The position numbers were made by a program, and so were the translations under genes. The notes below the pieces were generated by a model. That model ran no database searches. It worked only from the letters and a program-made list of their open reading frames with translations, and was not told the DNA's origin. A stretch of DNA of 64,000 bases from Bin87 sp965220505 (lineage in GTDB: Bacteria > Chloroflexota > Dehalococcoidia > Lucifugimonadales > UBA3495), in NCBI GenBank assembly GCA_965220505.1, contig CBDCQE010000001.1:1984001-2048000 (forward strand), in the 5' to 3' direction. This document shows, one piece after another, positions 47,405 to 55,749 of the stretch; the stretch's first letter is position 1; each line of letters starts with the position of its first letter.

Positions 47405-47435
47405 GATTGGAAATTGGTGCCGAGGGAGGGACTCG
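47405..47435. repeat. attR: Right attachment site (attR) in tRNA-Leu(UAA)
   Basis: 31 bp identical to attL. It covers 10 bp beyond the tRNA and the CCA/acceptor/T-arm end of the tRNA gene. Confidence 0.88.
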
Positions 47436-47501
47436 AACCCACACACCTCCGGGAGGTAGCGGATTTTAAGTCCGCCGCGTCTGCCGTTTCGCCACCTCGG
47501 C
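47415..47501 (-). tRNA. tRNA-Leu(UAA)
   Basis: The acceptor arm GCCGAGG pairs with CCTCGGC, followed by A and an encoded CCA. Anticodon loop CTTAAAA, anticodon TAA, stem GCGGA/TCCGC. It has the long variable arm expected of a class II tRNA and T-loop GTTCGAGTC. It hosts the island attachment site at its 3' end. Confidence 0.95.
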
Positions 47502-47610
47502 ACGTTTCAAAATCAAAAGGCGCAACGCCTCGTTGAGCCAAAGCGCTGCGCCGGATCTCTCTGGCCTCGCGGGCCATTAGGGTGGTAATCCTCAACTTAG
47601 GTTGAAGATC

Positions 47611-47686
47611 TGGAGGCGACGGGCGGATTCGAACCGCCGAATAGAGGTTTTGCAGACCTCCGCCTTAACCACTTGGCTACGTCGCC
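47611..47686 (-). tRNA. tRNA-Cys(GCA)
   Basis: The acceptor stem is GGCGACG/CGTCGCC with discriminator T and CCA. Anticodon loop CTGCAAA with GCA; T-loop GGTTCGAATCC. 76 bases including CCA. Discriminator U fits Cys. Confidence 0.93.
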
Positions 47687-47743
47687 TCGTTTCTGCGCTG
47701 CGCTGTCTTGATCAACGTCACCTTGTTTTGTTTGCGACGGTGA

Positions 47744-47830
47744 TGGTGCCGAGGGCGGGACTTGAACCCACACGAGCGAAAGCCCACGGCCCCCTCAAGA
47801 CCGCGTGTCTACCATTTCCACCACCTCGGC
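47744..47830 (-). tRNA. tRNA-Leu(GAG)
   Basis: GCCGAGG/CCTCGGC acceptor, anticodon stem CGGTC/GGCCG with loop TTGAGGG (anticodon GAG), long variable arm (GGGCTTTCGCTC), T-loop GGTTCAAGTCC, encoded CCA. Confidence 0.93.
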
Positions 47831-47985
47831 TAGCGCATAACGAAGTATAGCATACGGGCGGAAACGGCTGTCAAACATCCGCTTGAGCAGGTCGAGATTG
47901 CCAGGCGCCTGCGCCGTGGCAATCTCCACACGAAAAAGCGGGCCGGAGCAATGCTCCCGACCCGCGTTGCTTCGGAGCCCAGCGG

Positions 47986-48318
47986 TCAGTTGACCTGGTG
48001 TTCCTGGTTCAGCAGTTCCCTGGCCGCGTCGCCGATGTTGGCTTCCATGCAATCTCGCAACGCGGAGTAGATGGAGCGCTTGATGGCGTCCATCATCCAA
48101 CCTTCGAACTCAGGCGCCGTCTGGTATTCGTTCTTGACCTCGATCAACTGTCGCAGCGTTTCCAGATAGTGCGACTGCAGCGGGGTCAGCGCCTCCGTTT
48201 CGTATTCCTCTACCTCAGGACCTGCCTGCTGTTCCACGCCTATCGGCGCGGCGTTCACCACCGTTTGTTCGTTATCCAGATCCGTAACTTCTGTGTTATC
48301 TCTTTGTGATGCGCTCAT
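47986..48318 (-). CDS. Hypothetical acidic protein
   Basis: 110 residues from the ATG at 48318 (GGGAG 7 bases upstream). No family recognised. The N-terminal half is acidic and disordered; the C-terminal half (LQSHYLETLRQLIEVKNEYQ, FEGWMMDAIKRSIYSALRDC) is amphipathic helical. It lies between the tRNA cluster and the dnaK operon, on the same strand as both. Confidence 0.6.
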   Translation of the reverse strand: MSASQRDNTEVTDLDNEQTVVNAAPIGVEQQAGPEVEEYETEALTPLQSHYLETLRQLIEVKNEYQTAPEFEGWMMDAIKRSIYSALRDCMEANIGDAARELLNQEHQVN

Positions 48319-48494
48319 TGCACTTCTCCCATGGTCCGGCGGGGCGGCACCCGCGGCGGATGCTGAGCTCAACGTCATTATAGCACCTTTGCCAGCGCCC
48401 GAATACGACGTTCGCTTAGTTTACAAGGGATTTACGGTTTGGCAAGCCCTCGGGGTTTCGGCCACAGGGCAATCGCATATGAACTGTTTAACCA

Positions 48495-48603
48495 CCGTCA
48501 TTCCGGCTTTCGCCGGAATCCAGGGATGAAATCGTTAGTTTCGATATGAAAATCAAGCGATTGGCGGTTTCTGGACTCCGGCTTCCGCTGGAGTGACGGG
48601 TGA
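48495..48603. repeat. Palindromic repeat element (REP/RUP-like)
   Basis: GTCATTCCGGCTTTCGCCGG (48499 onward) is mirrored by an inverted variant ending at about 48,600 (CTGGACTCCGGCTTCCGCTG). A further arm of the same unit, GTCATTCCGGCGAAAGCCGG, is at 50811-50830. Outer flanks also mirror (ATCGCATATGAA and TTTCATATGCGAT). Non-coding. Confidence 0.65.
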
Positions 48604-48790
48604 GTGATTTCATATGCGATACCCCGGGTTTCGGCAGAGCGAACGGAAACGCAACGAATGCCGGCCGGCTCGGAACCGCCACCGCACCTCTCGAACAGCC
48701 CCAAATACGCCTGCGCTGTTCCGCCGGTTTCCCAGCAACCAAGCGGGGACGAGCGATATGCTCGTCCCCGCGGGTACACGTTCGGCGCGC

Positions 48791-50683
48791 TTAGACTTCG
48801 CGGAACTCGCCTTCCACCGTGTCGTCGGGGCCGGTGTCCGCGCCACCGGAGGCGGAGCCCGGACCGCCCGACCCGGGCTGGGAGTACACCGCCTGGCCCA
48901 CCCGTTGCAGGGCCTCGTTCAACTCGTTCATCGCGGTCTGCATCTGCGCCACGTTGTTGGCTGCGATGGCGGAACGCAACGCCTCCAGCTTGCCCTCGGC
49001 CTCGGCCTTGAGGTCGGCGGGCAGCGTCTCGGCGTTTTCGGTCAGCAGCCGCTCGGCGGAGTACGCGAGGCTGTCCGCCTGGTTACGGGTCTCGATTTCG
49101 GCCCGCCGCTGCCGGTCGCTTTCCTCGTTCGCCTCGGCCTCGGCCATCATGCGCTCGATGTCCTCGTCGGACAGACCACTGCTGGTCTGGATGACGATGC
49201 GCTGTTCCTTGCCCGTGCCCTTGTCCTGGGCGGACACGCTCAGGATGCCGTTGGAGTCGATGTCGAAGGTCACGTCGATCTGCGGCACGCCCCGGGGGGC
49301 CGGCAGGATGCCGTCCAGCATGAAGCGGCCGATGGTCTTGTTGTCGGCCGACATGGGCCGTTCGCCCTGCAGCACGTGGATGTCCACGCTGCCTTGACCG
49401 TCGGCCGCGGTGGTGAAAGTCTCGGTCTTCTTGGTCGGAATGGTGGTGTTGCGCGGGATCAGCGCGGTGGTCACGTTGCCCAGGGTTTCGATCCCCAGGG
49501 TCAGCGGGGTCACGTCCAGCAGCACGATGTCGCCCACGTCGCCGCCGAGCACGCCGGCCTGGATCGCCGCGCCCAGGGCCACCGCCTCGTCCGGGTTCAC
49601 CGACCGGGACGGCTCCTTGCCGAATATCTGCTGTACCTTGGCCTGCACGGCCGGCATGCGGGTCATGCCGCCCACCAGGATGACGTCGTTGATGCTGCCC
49701 GCATTGACCCCGGCGTCGGAGATCGCCTGTCGGCACGGTCCTTCCGTGCGGTCGATCAGATCGCTGACCAGTTGCTCCAGCCGGGAACGGCTGAGGGGCT
49801 TGACCAGGTGCTGCGGGCCGCTGGCATCGGCGGTGATGAACGGCAGGTTGATCTCCGTTTCCAGCGTGCTGGACAGCTCGATCTTGGCCCGCTCCGCCGC
49901 GTCGCGCAGGCGCTGGAGAGCCATGCGGTCCTGGGACAGGTCAATCCCGGTTTCGGCGCGGAACTCCGTGACCAGCCAGTTCAAAATGGATTCGTCGAAG
50001 TCGTCGCCGCCCAGGTAGGTGTCCCCGTTGGTGGACAATACCTCGAACACGCCGGCGCCCAGGTCCAGGATGGTAATGTCAAAGGTGCCGCCGCCCAGGT
50101 CGAACACGGCGATCTTGGAGTCGGTCTGCTGGCGGTCGATGCCGTAGGCCAGCGCGGCGGCGGTGGGCTCGTTGATGATGCGCTTCACGTCCAGGCCGGC
50201 GACCTTCCCGGCGTCCACCGTGGCCTGGCGCTGGGAGTCGTTGAAGTAGGCCGGCACGGTAATGACGGCCTCGGTGATGCGCTCGCCCAGCTTCGCCTCG
50301 GCGTCCTGGCGGATTTTTTGCAGGATCATGCTGGAGATCTGGGGAGGCGCGTAGTTCTGCCCGGCCATCTCCACGTGGGCATCGCCGTTGTCGCCGGCGG
50401 CGATCTTGTAAGGCAGCCGCCTGGCGGCGTCCTGCACCTCCGGGTCCTGGAAACGCCTTCCCATCAGCCGCTTCACGGAGAAGATGGTGTTGTCCGGGTT
50501 CGTAACGGCCTGTCGCTTGGCCGTTTGACCCACGTACCGCTCGCCGCTGCGGGCGTTGACCGCCACCACGGAGGGCGTGATGCGGTTCCCCTCGGCGCTC
50601 TCTACCACATCAGCCTCACCGGCTTCGATCACCGCAGCCACCGAGTTGGTCGTGCCGAGGTCGATGCCTAGAATCCTTGCCAT
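48791..50683 (-). CDS. dnaK: Molecular chaperone DnaK (Hsp70)
   Basis: 630 residues, normal family length. N-terminal phosphate loop ILGIDLGTTNSVAAVIEAG, then VPAYFNDSQRQATVDAGKVA and VFDLGGGTFDITILDLGAG of the ATPase domain; the interdomain linker VLLDVTPLTLGIET; and the substrate-binding beta-sandwich. The tail is Gly/Asp-rich, ending DDTVEGEFREV, where many have EEVD-like or acidic ends. Downstream of grpE, transcribed in the order hspR-grpE-dnaK; dnaJ is not in this window. A 186-bp gap with tandem repeats precedes it. Confidence 0.97.
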   Translation of the reverse strand: MARILGIDLGTTNSVAAVIEAGEADVVESAEGNRITPSVVAVNARSGERYVGQTAKRQAVTNPDNTIFSVKRLMGRRFQDPEVQDAARRLPYKIAAGDNGDAHVEMAGQNYAPPQISSMILQKIRQDAEAKLGERITEAVITVPAYFNDSQRQATVDAGKVAGLDVKRIINEPTAAALAYGIDRQQTDSKIAVFDLGGGTFDITILDLGAGVFEVLSTNGDTYLGGDDFDESILNWLVTEFRAETGIDLSQDRMALQRLRDAAERAKIELSSTLETEINLPFITADASGPQHLVKPLSRSRLEQLVSDLIDRTEGPCRQAISDAGVNAGSINDVILVGGMTRMPAVQAKVQQIFGKEPSRSVNPDEAVALGAAIQAGVLGGDVGDIVLLDVTPLTLGIETLGNVTTALIPRNTTIPTKKTETFTTAADGQGSVDIHVLQGERPMSADNKTIGRFMLDGILPAPRGVPQIDVTFDIDSNGILSVSAQDKGTGKEQRIVIQTSSGLSDEDIERMMAEAEANEESDRQRRAEIETRNQADSLAYSAERLLTENAETLPADLKAEAEGKLEALRSAIAANNVAQMQTAMNELNEALQRVGQAVYSQPGSGGPGSASGGADTGPDDTVEGEFREV

Positions 50684-50700
50684 TGTCGTGTCTCCTCAAG

Positions 50701-50820
50701 CTAGTTTTGCCAGCACAGTCGTCATTTAATCTGGTGTTGTCAGCGCATTCGTCGTTCCGGCTGGCTTTGTCAGCACACTCGTCATTTACGCTGGTTTTTT
50801 CAGCGCGCTCGTCATTCCGG
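50701..50820. repeat. Four tandem 30-bp repeats between grpE and dnaK
   Basis: Units at 50701, 50731, 50761 and 50791 all follow CTGG-x-TTTGTCAGCRCA-x-TCGTCATT with a variable final four bases (units 2 and 4 end CCGG, units 1 and 3 do not). The last merges with GTCATTCCGGCGAAAGCCGG, the palindromic unit also present at 48.5 kb. Confidence 0.8.
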
Positions 50821-50869
50821 CGAAAGCCGGAATCCAGTTCCGCGCGCCGGCGCGAATAATCATTCGCCC

Positions 50870-51496
50870 CTACTGGTTCACCACCACCTGGGCCACCTGC
50901 ACGACCCGGTCGTGCAGGCGATAGCCCTGTCGCAGCACCTCGACGATGCTGCCGGACTCGGCCTCGCCGACCTGGGCCATTCCCACCGCCTCGTGCAACT
51001 CGGGGTTGAAAGGCTCGCCCAGGCATTCGATGCGCGCCACTCCCTGGGATTCCAGGAAGGCGGCCAACTTGCGCTGGATCAATCGTACTCCCTCAGTCCA
51101 GGAATCCGACGCGCCGTCCGTTGACGCGGTGTCGCCGCTTTGGAGGTGGTTCACCGCCAGGTCCAGCTCGTCAACGATGGGCAGCAAACCGACCAGCAGC
51201 CGGCTGTTGGCTTGCCTCTGGATCGTGAGCCGTTCCTCGTCGTGACGCCGGCGGGCGTTGGCCAAGTCCGCGTGGCCCCGCTGGACGGCGTCGGCCTGGC
51301 GGGCGATCTCCTCATTGGCCTCGGTCAACGCCATGCGAAGCATTGCTGCCTCCTGTTCCGGCGTGAGGGGACGCGCATCATCTGCGCCGTCTCCGCCCGA
51401 AGATGGTTCGGCCGCGTAGAAGTCCGACGCCAGCGTGCCCGATTCGAGATCGTCGGGCTGCCCTGCGTCGGGCGGTTTTGTTTCATCAATTGCCAT
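50870..51496 (-). CDS. grpE: GrpE nucleotide exchange factor
   Basis: 208 residues. Long acidic N-terminus, then a coiled coil (ANEEIARQADAVQRGHADLA, NARRRHDEERLTI), then the GrpE C-terminal signature FNPELHEAVGMAQVGEAESG and VLRQGYRLHDRVVQVAQVVV. It exchanges ADP on DnaK. Second gene of the hspR-grpE-dnaK operon. Confidence 0.95.
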   Translation of the reverse strand: MAIDETKPPDAGQPDDLESGTLASDFYAAEPSSGGDGADDARPLTPEQEAAMLRMALTEANEEIARQADAVQRGHADLANARRRHDEERLTIQRQANSRLLVGLLPIVDELDLAVNHLQSGDTASTDGASDSWTEGVRLIQRKLAAFLESQGVARIECLGEPFNPELHEAVGMAQVGEAESGSIVEVLRQGYRLHDRVVQVAQVVVNQ

Positions 51497-51541
51497 TTAC
51501 CCGTTCCTGTATTGCGTTTTCAGTTGCGATCCCGTGGGGTA

Positions 51542-52054
51542 TCACTCCGGAGCCGGCAGGCTGAGGCTGCCGCACAATTGGGCGATCTCTTCGCGGATGT
51601 TTTCCACCAACGCGTCGTCGTCGGTGGCGCGGGCCAGCCGGCGGGAAAACACGCTGAGGTTGTTAACGAGTTTCAGCGCGAATTCGACCCCGGCCAGGTT
51701 CAGCCCAAGGTTGTCCATCAGATGCCGGATGAGCATCACCTTGCGCAGGTCATCTTGCGAGTAGAGCCGGAGCATTCCAACCGTGCGCACCGGCTGGATG
51801 AGTCCCAGCCGTTCGTACTTGCGCAGGGTCTGGGGATGCATTTCCAGCAGGCGGGCGGCCACCGAGATGATGTACACCCCTTCGAGTTCCCGGTTTGGAC
51901 TTGCGGCTTCCGGCGTTGGGGCGCCGGCCGGGCCGCGCGCCGCGGCGGGGGGTATCCCCTCCGGCCAGGCCGACGGCGCTTGCACATTCGGAGCGGGATA
52001 GGGCTCCAGGCGTGTGTGGCGAGTCTGGTTGCGGTTGGTCCATCGCTGTTGCAT
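51542..52054 (-). CDS. hspR: HspR-like MerR-family heat-shock repressor
   Basis: 170 residues from the ATG at 52054 (GGAG 11 bases upstream). The MerR helix-turn-helix is YIISVAARLLEMHPQTLRKY, followed by ERLGLIQPVRTVGMLRLYSQ, DDLRKVMLIRHLMDNLGLNL and a C-terminal helix. HspR binds HAIR-type inverted repeats as a DnaK-linked repressor. Here it leads an operon with grpE and dnaK, the reverse of the dnaK-grpE-dnaJ-hspR order known in actinobacteria. A matching inverted repeat lies upstream. Confidence 0.88.
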   Translation of the reverse strand: MQQRWTNRNQTRHTRLEPYPAPNVQAPSAWPEGIPPAAARGPAGAPTPEAASPNRELEGVYIISVAARLLEMHPQTLRKYERLGLIQPVRTVGMLRLYSQDDLRKVMLIRHLMDNLGLNLAGVEFALKLVNNLSVFSRRLARATDDDALVENIREEIAQLCGSLSLPAPE

Positions 52055-52099
52055 CTGGGTGACGCTCCGTGCGTGAATTATATCACATGCTACGAAGTC

Positions 52100-52139
52100 A
52101 ATATAAGGCCTTGACACAGTTCGTGTCAACACGTATTAT
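52100..52139. promoter_or_regulatory. Divergent overlapping promoters with HspR-type operator
   Basis: TTGACAC-N5-GTGTCAA (52111-52129) is a perfect 7-bp inverted repeat. On the minus strand TTGACA (52124-52129), 18-bp spacer and TATATT (52100-52105) would drive hspR. On the plus strand TTGACA (52111-52116), a 17-bp spacer and TATTAT (52134-52139) would drive the zinc-ribbon gene. One repressor could control both. The consensus HAIR is CTTGAGT-N7-ACTCAAG, so this is a variant. Confidence 0.7.
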
Positions 52140-52306
52140 CCGATTCAACCAAACCGCCGCCGACCCGCGCCCACGAAAAATCCACGGACAGGCACTCCAA
52201 AAACGGGCATCCGACCGACCGTTTATCTCGTATAAGAGACGATCAGGTTCCCAAGGCGATACAACCAAATTTGTGGATAGCAAAATTTTCGGTCAGGAGG
52301 TAAATC

Positions 52307-52516
52307 ATGAGACTGAAGTTCAACGCCTGTCCCAAATGCTCCGGCGATCTGGAATTTAGGCGCGACGTCTACGGGATGTTCGTCAGCTGCCTCCAGTGCG
52401 GATTGCAGAAGGATCTGGACGCGCCCAACCAGGCGATGGAATGGGCCAAGCCAAAGCAGTCCACCGCCATCGCGACGAAGCGAACTGCCCGCGAGGAACT
52501 GCTCAGGGCCGCGTAG
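52307..52516 (+). CDS. Small zinc-ribbon protein
   Basis: 69 residues; AGGAGGT stands directly before the ATG with good spacing. Two knuckles Cys8/Cys11 and Cys28/Cys31 (CPKC...CLQC). The C-terminal tail is basic. Divergent to hspR and under a promoter that overlaps its operator, so a heat-shock-linked nucleic-acid-binding role is possible. Followed by a terminator. Confidence 0.82.
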   Translation: MRLKFNACPKCSGDLEFRRDVYGMFVSCLQCGLQKDLDAPNQAMEWAKPKQSTAIATKRTAREELLRAA

Positions 52517-52538
52517 GCAACGTATCGACCCACAATCG

Positions 52539-52563
52539 AGGGGCGGGTTCAACACCCGCCCCT
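52539..52563 (+). terminator. Rho-independent terminator
   Basis: GGGGCGGGT and ACCCGCCCC, separated by TCAAC, followed by TCTTCTT; a strong GC-rich hairpin between converging genes. Confidence 0.8.
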
Positions 52564-52590
52564 CTTCTTGTCCGTGCTGCGGTCCGTCCC

Positions 52591-53247
52591 TCAGCGCGTC
52601 AGCTCAGGCCAGAACCGCTCTTCCTGCCACGGATCGGCGTTGTTGTTGTAGCCGCGCTGCTCCCAGAATCCCGGCGTATCCTCCGCCATCAACTCGATCC
52701 CATTGACCCACTTGGCGGACTTCCACCCGTAGCGGCTGGGGATGATCAGGCGCAGGGGCCAGCCGTGGTCCTTGCCGAGCTCGGCGCCGTTCTGTCGGTG
52801 CGCCAGCAATCCCTCGGACAGTGCCAGGTCCAGCGGTACGTTGGTGGTGTAGTCGCCGAAGCAGTGCGCCATGATGTGCTTCGCGTCCGGGGAGACCCCC
52901 GTCACCTCCAGCAGATCCGACACCAGGACGCCCTCCCAGGTCTGGTCCAGCGCTGACCATTGGGTCACGCAGTGGAAGTCGGCGTCCATGACCACCTGGG
53001 GCAGGGCGCAAAACTGGGCCCAGTCCAGCGTGATCTCCCGCTGCACCAACCCCCAGACGCGGATGGTCCAGGTGGACAGGTCGATCTCCGGCGTATCGCC
53101 GTAGGTCAGCACCGGGAAGGTCTTGGCCACGAACTGGCCCGGCGGGACCTTTTCGCCGCCGGGAGGCGCGATCTTGATCTGGTCGGGGCGCTTCAGTCCG
53201 AACTCCGGCTGCACGCTCGCCGATTGCTGCTGGTTGGATGTGGTCAT
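52591..53247 (-). CDS. Sulfite-oxidase-like molybdopterin oxidoreductase
   Basis: 218 residues from the ATG at 53247 (GGAG 7 bases upstream). Oxidoreductase molybdopterin-binding domain: DADFHCVTQWSALDQTWEGV with the Mo-ligand Cys, a LIIPSRYGWKSAKWVNGIEL strand and a GFWEQRGYNNNADPWQEERF tail. No Tat signal and no dimerisation domain, so it is like cytosolic YedY-type or DUF2196-like relatives. Last gene of a likely ACAD-selD-this unit on the minus strand. Confidence 0.88.
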   Translation of the reverse strand: MTTSNQQQSASVQPEFGLKRPDQIKIAPPGGEKVPPGQFVAKTFPVLTYGDTPEIDLSTWTIRVWGLVQREITLDWAQFCALPQVVMDADFHCVTQWSALDQTWEGVLVSDLLEVTGVSPDAKHIMAHCFGDYTTNVPLDLALSEGLLAHRQNGAELGKDHGWPLRLIIPSRYGWKSAKWVNGIELMAEDTPGFWEQRGYNNNADPWQEERFWPELTR

Positions 53248-53266
53248 GGGAAAGCTCCGGGTCAAA

Positions 53267-54319
53267 TCACGGTACGGCAGTTATGGTTCCAGGCGGGCCG
53301 TCGGTGACGCGGCCCACCACAGCGGCGCATGCTGCCCCTTCCTCGCGGAGAGCGGAAACCAGCGCGTCGACACGCTGCGACGGGACCGATATCAACAGTC
53401 CGCCGGAGGTCTGGGCGTCGCAGAGAAGCAGCCGGTCGTTGTCGGTGAGGGACCCGTCCCAAGTGACGACGTCCTCCACGCTGCTGAGGTTGCGGTGGGT
53501 GCCGCCGGGAGCGACCCCCTGGTCGAGCAGTTCCCGGGTTCCGGGCAGTACGGGGATGGCGGCCAGGTTGATCTCGGCGGCGACGCCGCTGCCCTTGACC
53601 ATGCTCTTCAGGTGGCCCATCAGGCCGAACCCGGTGATGTCGGTGGCCGCGTTGACGCCGACCTTCTGCATCGCTTCCGACGCCGGACGGTTCAGCGCCG
53701 CCATGGTCTGCACCGCGCCGGCCATGACGTCGGGGGCGACCACGCCCTGCTTGCCGGCAGTGGTGATGATGCCGGTGCCGATGGGCTTGCTGAGAACGAG
53801 AACGTCGCCGGCCCTCGCGCCGGCGTTGCTGACCTGTTTGCCGGGCTCCACCACGCCGATGACCGACAGGCCGTACTTGGGCTCGGGATCGTCCACGGTG
53901 TGCCCGCCCACAATGAGGCACTCGGCCTCGGCGGCCTTGGCGTAGCCGCCCTGCAGGGTGCGGCCCAGGATCTCCTTGTCCAGCGAGGCGGGGAAACCCA
54001 CCACGTTCAGCGCGATCAGCGGCTTGCCGCCCATGGCGTACACGTCGGACAGGGAGTTGGCGGCGGCGATGGCGCCGAACTCGTAGGGGTCGTCGGTTAT
54101 GGGCGGGAAGAAGTCCACGGTGACGATGAGCGCCGTCTCGTCGTTGATGCGATAGACCGCGGCGTCATCGCCCGTCTCGGCCCCGACCAGCAGGTCGGGA
54201 TGCGACAGCAGGGGCACATAACTCAGGACCTGGCCCAGGTCCTCAAGGCTCAGCTTGGCCGCTCAACCCGCGCAGTGGGAAAGCTCGGTGAGACGGACGG
54301 GCATTTCGGTCTGGGTCAT
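53267..54319 (-). CDS. selD: Selenophosphate synthetase SelD, selenocysteine-containing
   Basis: 350 residues from the ATG at 54319, read through a TGA at codon 19 (54263-54265). The N-terminus reads MTQTEMPVRLTELSHCAG-Sec-AAK, matching the catalytic loop position where other SelD proteins have Cys or Sec (GCGCK in E. coli). Downstream: GDDAAVYRINDETALIVTVD, then SDVYAMGGKPLIALNVVGFP and TDITGFGLMGHLKSM, all SelD motifs. A hairpin begins 20 bases after the TGA. A caller that stops at TGA would start the gene at 54217 and lose the catalytic residue. It makes monoselenophosphate for Sec and selenouridine synthesis. Confidence 0.92.
54226..54242 (-). promoter_or_regulatory. Candidate bacterial SECIS hairpin of selD
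   Basis: On the minus strand, GGACCTG and CAGGTCC form a 7-bp stem with a GGC loop starting 20 bases after the UGA; bacterial SECIS elements lie immediately 3' of the UGA with a loop G. The sequence is within the coding frame, as required. Confidence 0.7.
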
Positions 54320-54332
54320 GTACTACAGTCCT

Positions 54333-55526
54333 CTACAGTTGGTACTCGGGGCGGCGCAGGAGCTGGCGGGCGATGACGAGGCGCATGATCTCGTTGGTGC
54401 CCTCGCCGATGATCATGAGCGGCGCGTCGCGGTAATAGCGCTCCACCGGGAAGTCCTTGGTGTAGCCGTAGCCGCCGTGGATGCGCATGGCCTCCATGGA
54501 CACCTCGCCGCAGACCTCGCTGGCGAAGAGCTTGGCCATGCCGGACTCCAGGTCGATGCGCTCGCCGCTGTCCTTCTTGGCGGCGGCGTCGTAGACCAGC
54601 AGGCGGGCAGCCTGGATCTTGGTGGCCATGTCGGCGATCTTGAGCTGGATGGCCTGGTGCTGGCTGATCGGCACGCCGAAGGTCTCGCGCTGCTGGATGT
54701 AGCGCATGGAGGCGTCCAGCGCGGCTTGGGCGACGCCGACGGCGCGGGCGCCCACGTTGATCCGGCCCGTCTCGAGGCCGCTCATCACCTGCCCGAAGCC
54801 GACGTTTTCCTCTCCGCCAATCAGGTTCTCGGCGGGGATGCGGAAGTCCTCGAAGAAAAGCTCGCAGGTGTCCAGGCCCCGATAGCCCAGCTTGTCCAGG
54901 TGGCGGCCCACCTTGAAGCCGGGGCTGCCGTCCTTCTCGATGACGAAAGCGGACAGGCCGCGGTGCTTCAGGGAGGCGTCGGGATTGGTGCGGGCCAGCA
55001 GGCAGAAGGCGTCGCCGGACTCGGCGTTGGTGATGAACATCTTGGAGCCGTTGACCACGTACTCCTCGCCGTCCTTGACCGCGCGGGTCTCCAGGGCGCC
55101 CACGTCGCTGCCGCCGCCGGGCTCGGTGAGGGCCAGGCCGCCGCGAATCTGGCCGCTGGCCAGGCGGGGCAGGAACCGGTCCCGCTGTTCCGGGGAGCCG
55201 TAGTGGGTGAGCACGTAGGTCAGGATGTGGTGGGTGCCCAGGGCGCCGGTGAGGGCCATGTACCCCTTGCTGATCTCCTCGAAGATCATGGCGAAGGTCG
55301 TGTAGTCGAGGCCCATGCCGCCGTACTCTTCGGGCACGTTGATGCCGAAGAGACCAAGCTCCTTCATCTGATCGATGAGCTCGTAGGGAACGGTGTCGTT
55401 GGCGTCGTGGTCGGCGGCAGCGGGCTCGACCTCGCGGCGGACGAAGTCGCGCACCATACTGACGATCTGGTTGCGGGCTTCAATCGGAGTTTGGGCTACG
55501 GGGGGCGTCCTGGCAATCGTGGTCAC
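54333..55526 (-). CDS. Acyl-CoA dehydrogenase
   Basis: 397 residues, family length. N-terminal helical domain, LTEPGGGSDVGALETRAVKD (FAD/acyl contact), ANDTVPYELIDQMKELGLFG, and the C-terminal FAD-binding RIHGGYGYTKDFPVERYYRD. The family takes electrons from acyl-CoA thioesters to ETF. The substrate is not inferable. First gene of a minus-strand group with selD (13 bp gap) and the molybdoenzyme. Confidence 0.93.
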   Translation of the reverse strand: MTTIARTPPVAQTPIEARNQIVSMVRDFVRREVEPAAADHDANDTVPYELIDQMKELGLFGINVPEEYGGMGLDYTTFAMIFEEISKGYMALTGALGTHHILTYVLTHYGSPEQRDRFLPRLASGQIRGGLALTEPGGGSDVGALETRAVKDGEEYVVNGSKMFITNAESGDAFCLLARTNPDASLKHRGLSAFVIEKDGSPGFKVGRHLDKLGYRGLDTCELFFEDFRIPAENLIGGEENVGFGQVMSGLETGRINVGARAVGVAQAALDASMRYIQQRETFGVPISQHQAIQLKIADMATKIQAARLLVYDAAAKKDSGERIDLESGMAKLFASEVCGEVSMEAMRIHGGYGYTKDFPVERYYRDAPLMIIGEGTNEIMRLVIARQLLRRPEYQL

Positions 55527-55749
55527 GGGGGCTCCTGTGCTTTCCCTGTATATGTACCAGTCAGTCTATCCCAGCCCATATTGGCGCGCAACACGAACTC
55601 GCTGGGACGGAGGGCCGGCGCAGGTCGTCGGTTCGCCCGGAACGGCCGGCGCGCAAGGGCAAAAGTATGGCTGGCTGAGGGAGACTGTATCCAGAACTTT
55701 CGAGTTGGTAGTTGCCTTGTGATACCATCGAGGAAGAAAGAGGATACTT

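Larger units (their letters stand above)
15703..47435. mobile_element. Integrated genomic island in tRNA-Leu(UAA), about 31.7 kb, integrase decayed
   Basis: A 31-bp perfect direct repeat (15703-15733 and 47405-47435) bounds the region. The right copy is the 3' end of an intact tRNA-Leu gene plus 10 bp of flank; the left copy is a stray tRNA 3' end with no tRNA body. A tyrosine integrase lies 54 bp inside the left copy, an excisionase-like gene follows, and paired TGTCCCACA motifs lie inside both ends. This is the standard architecture of an element integrated at a tRNA 3' end. The integrase is dead (frameshift plus two TAG), so the island is fixed. Internal IS debris suggests long residence. 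Confidence 0.85.
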
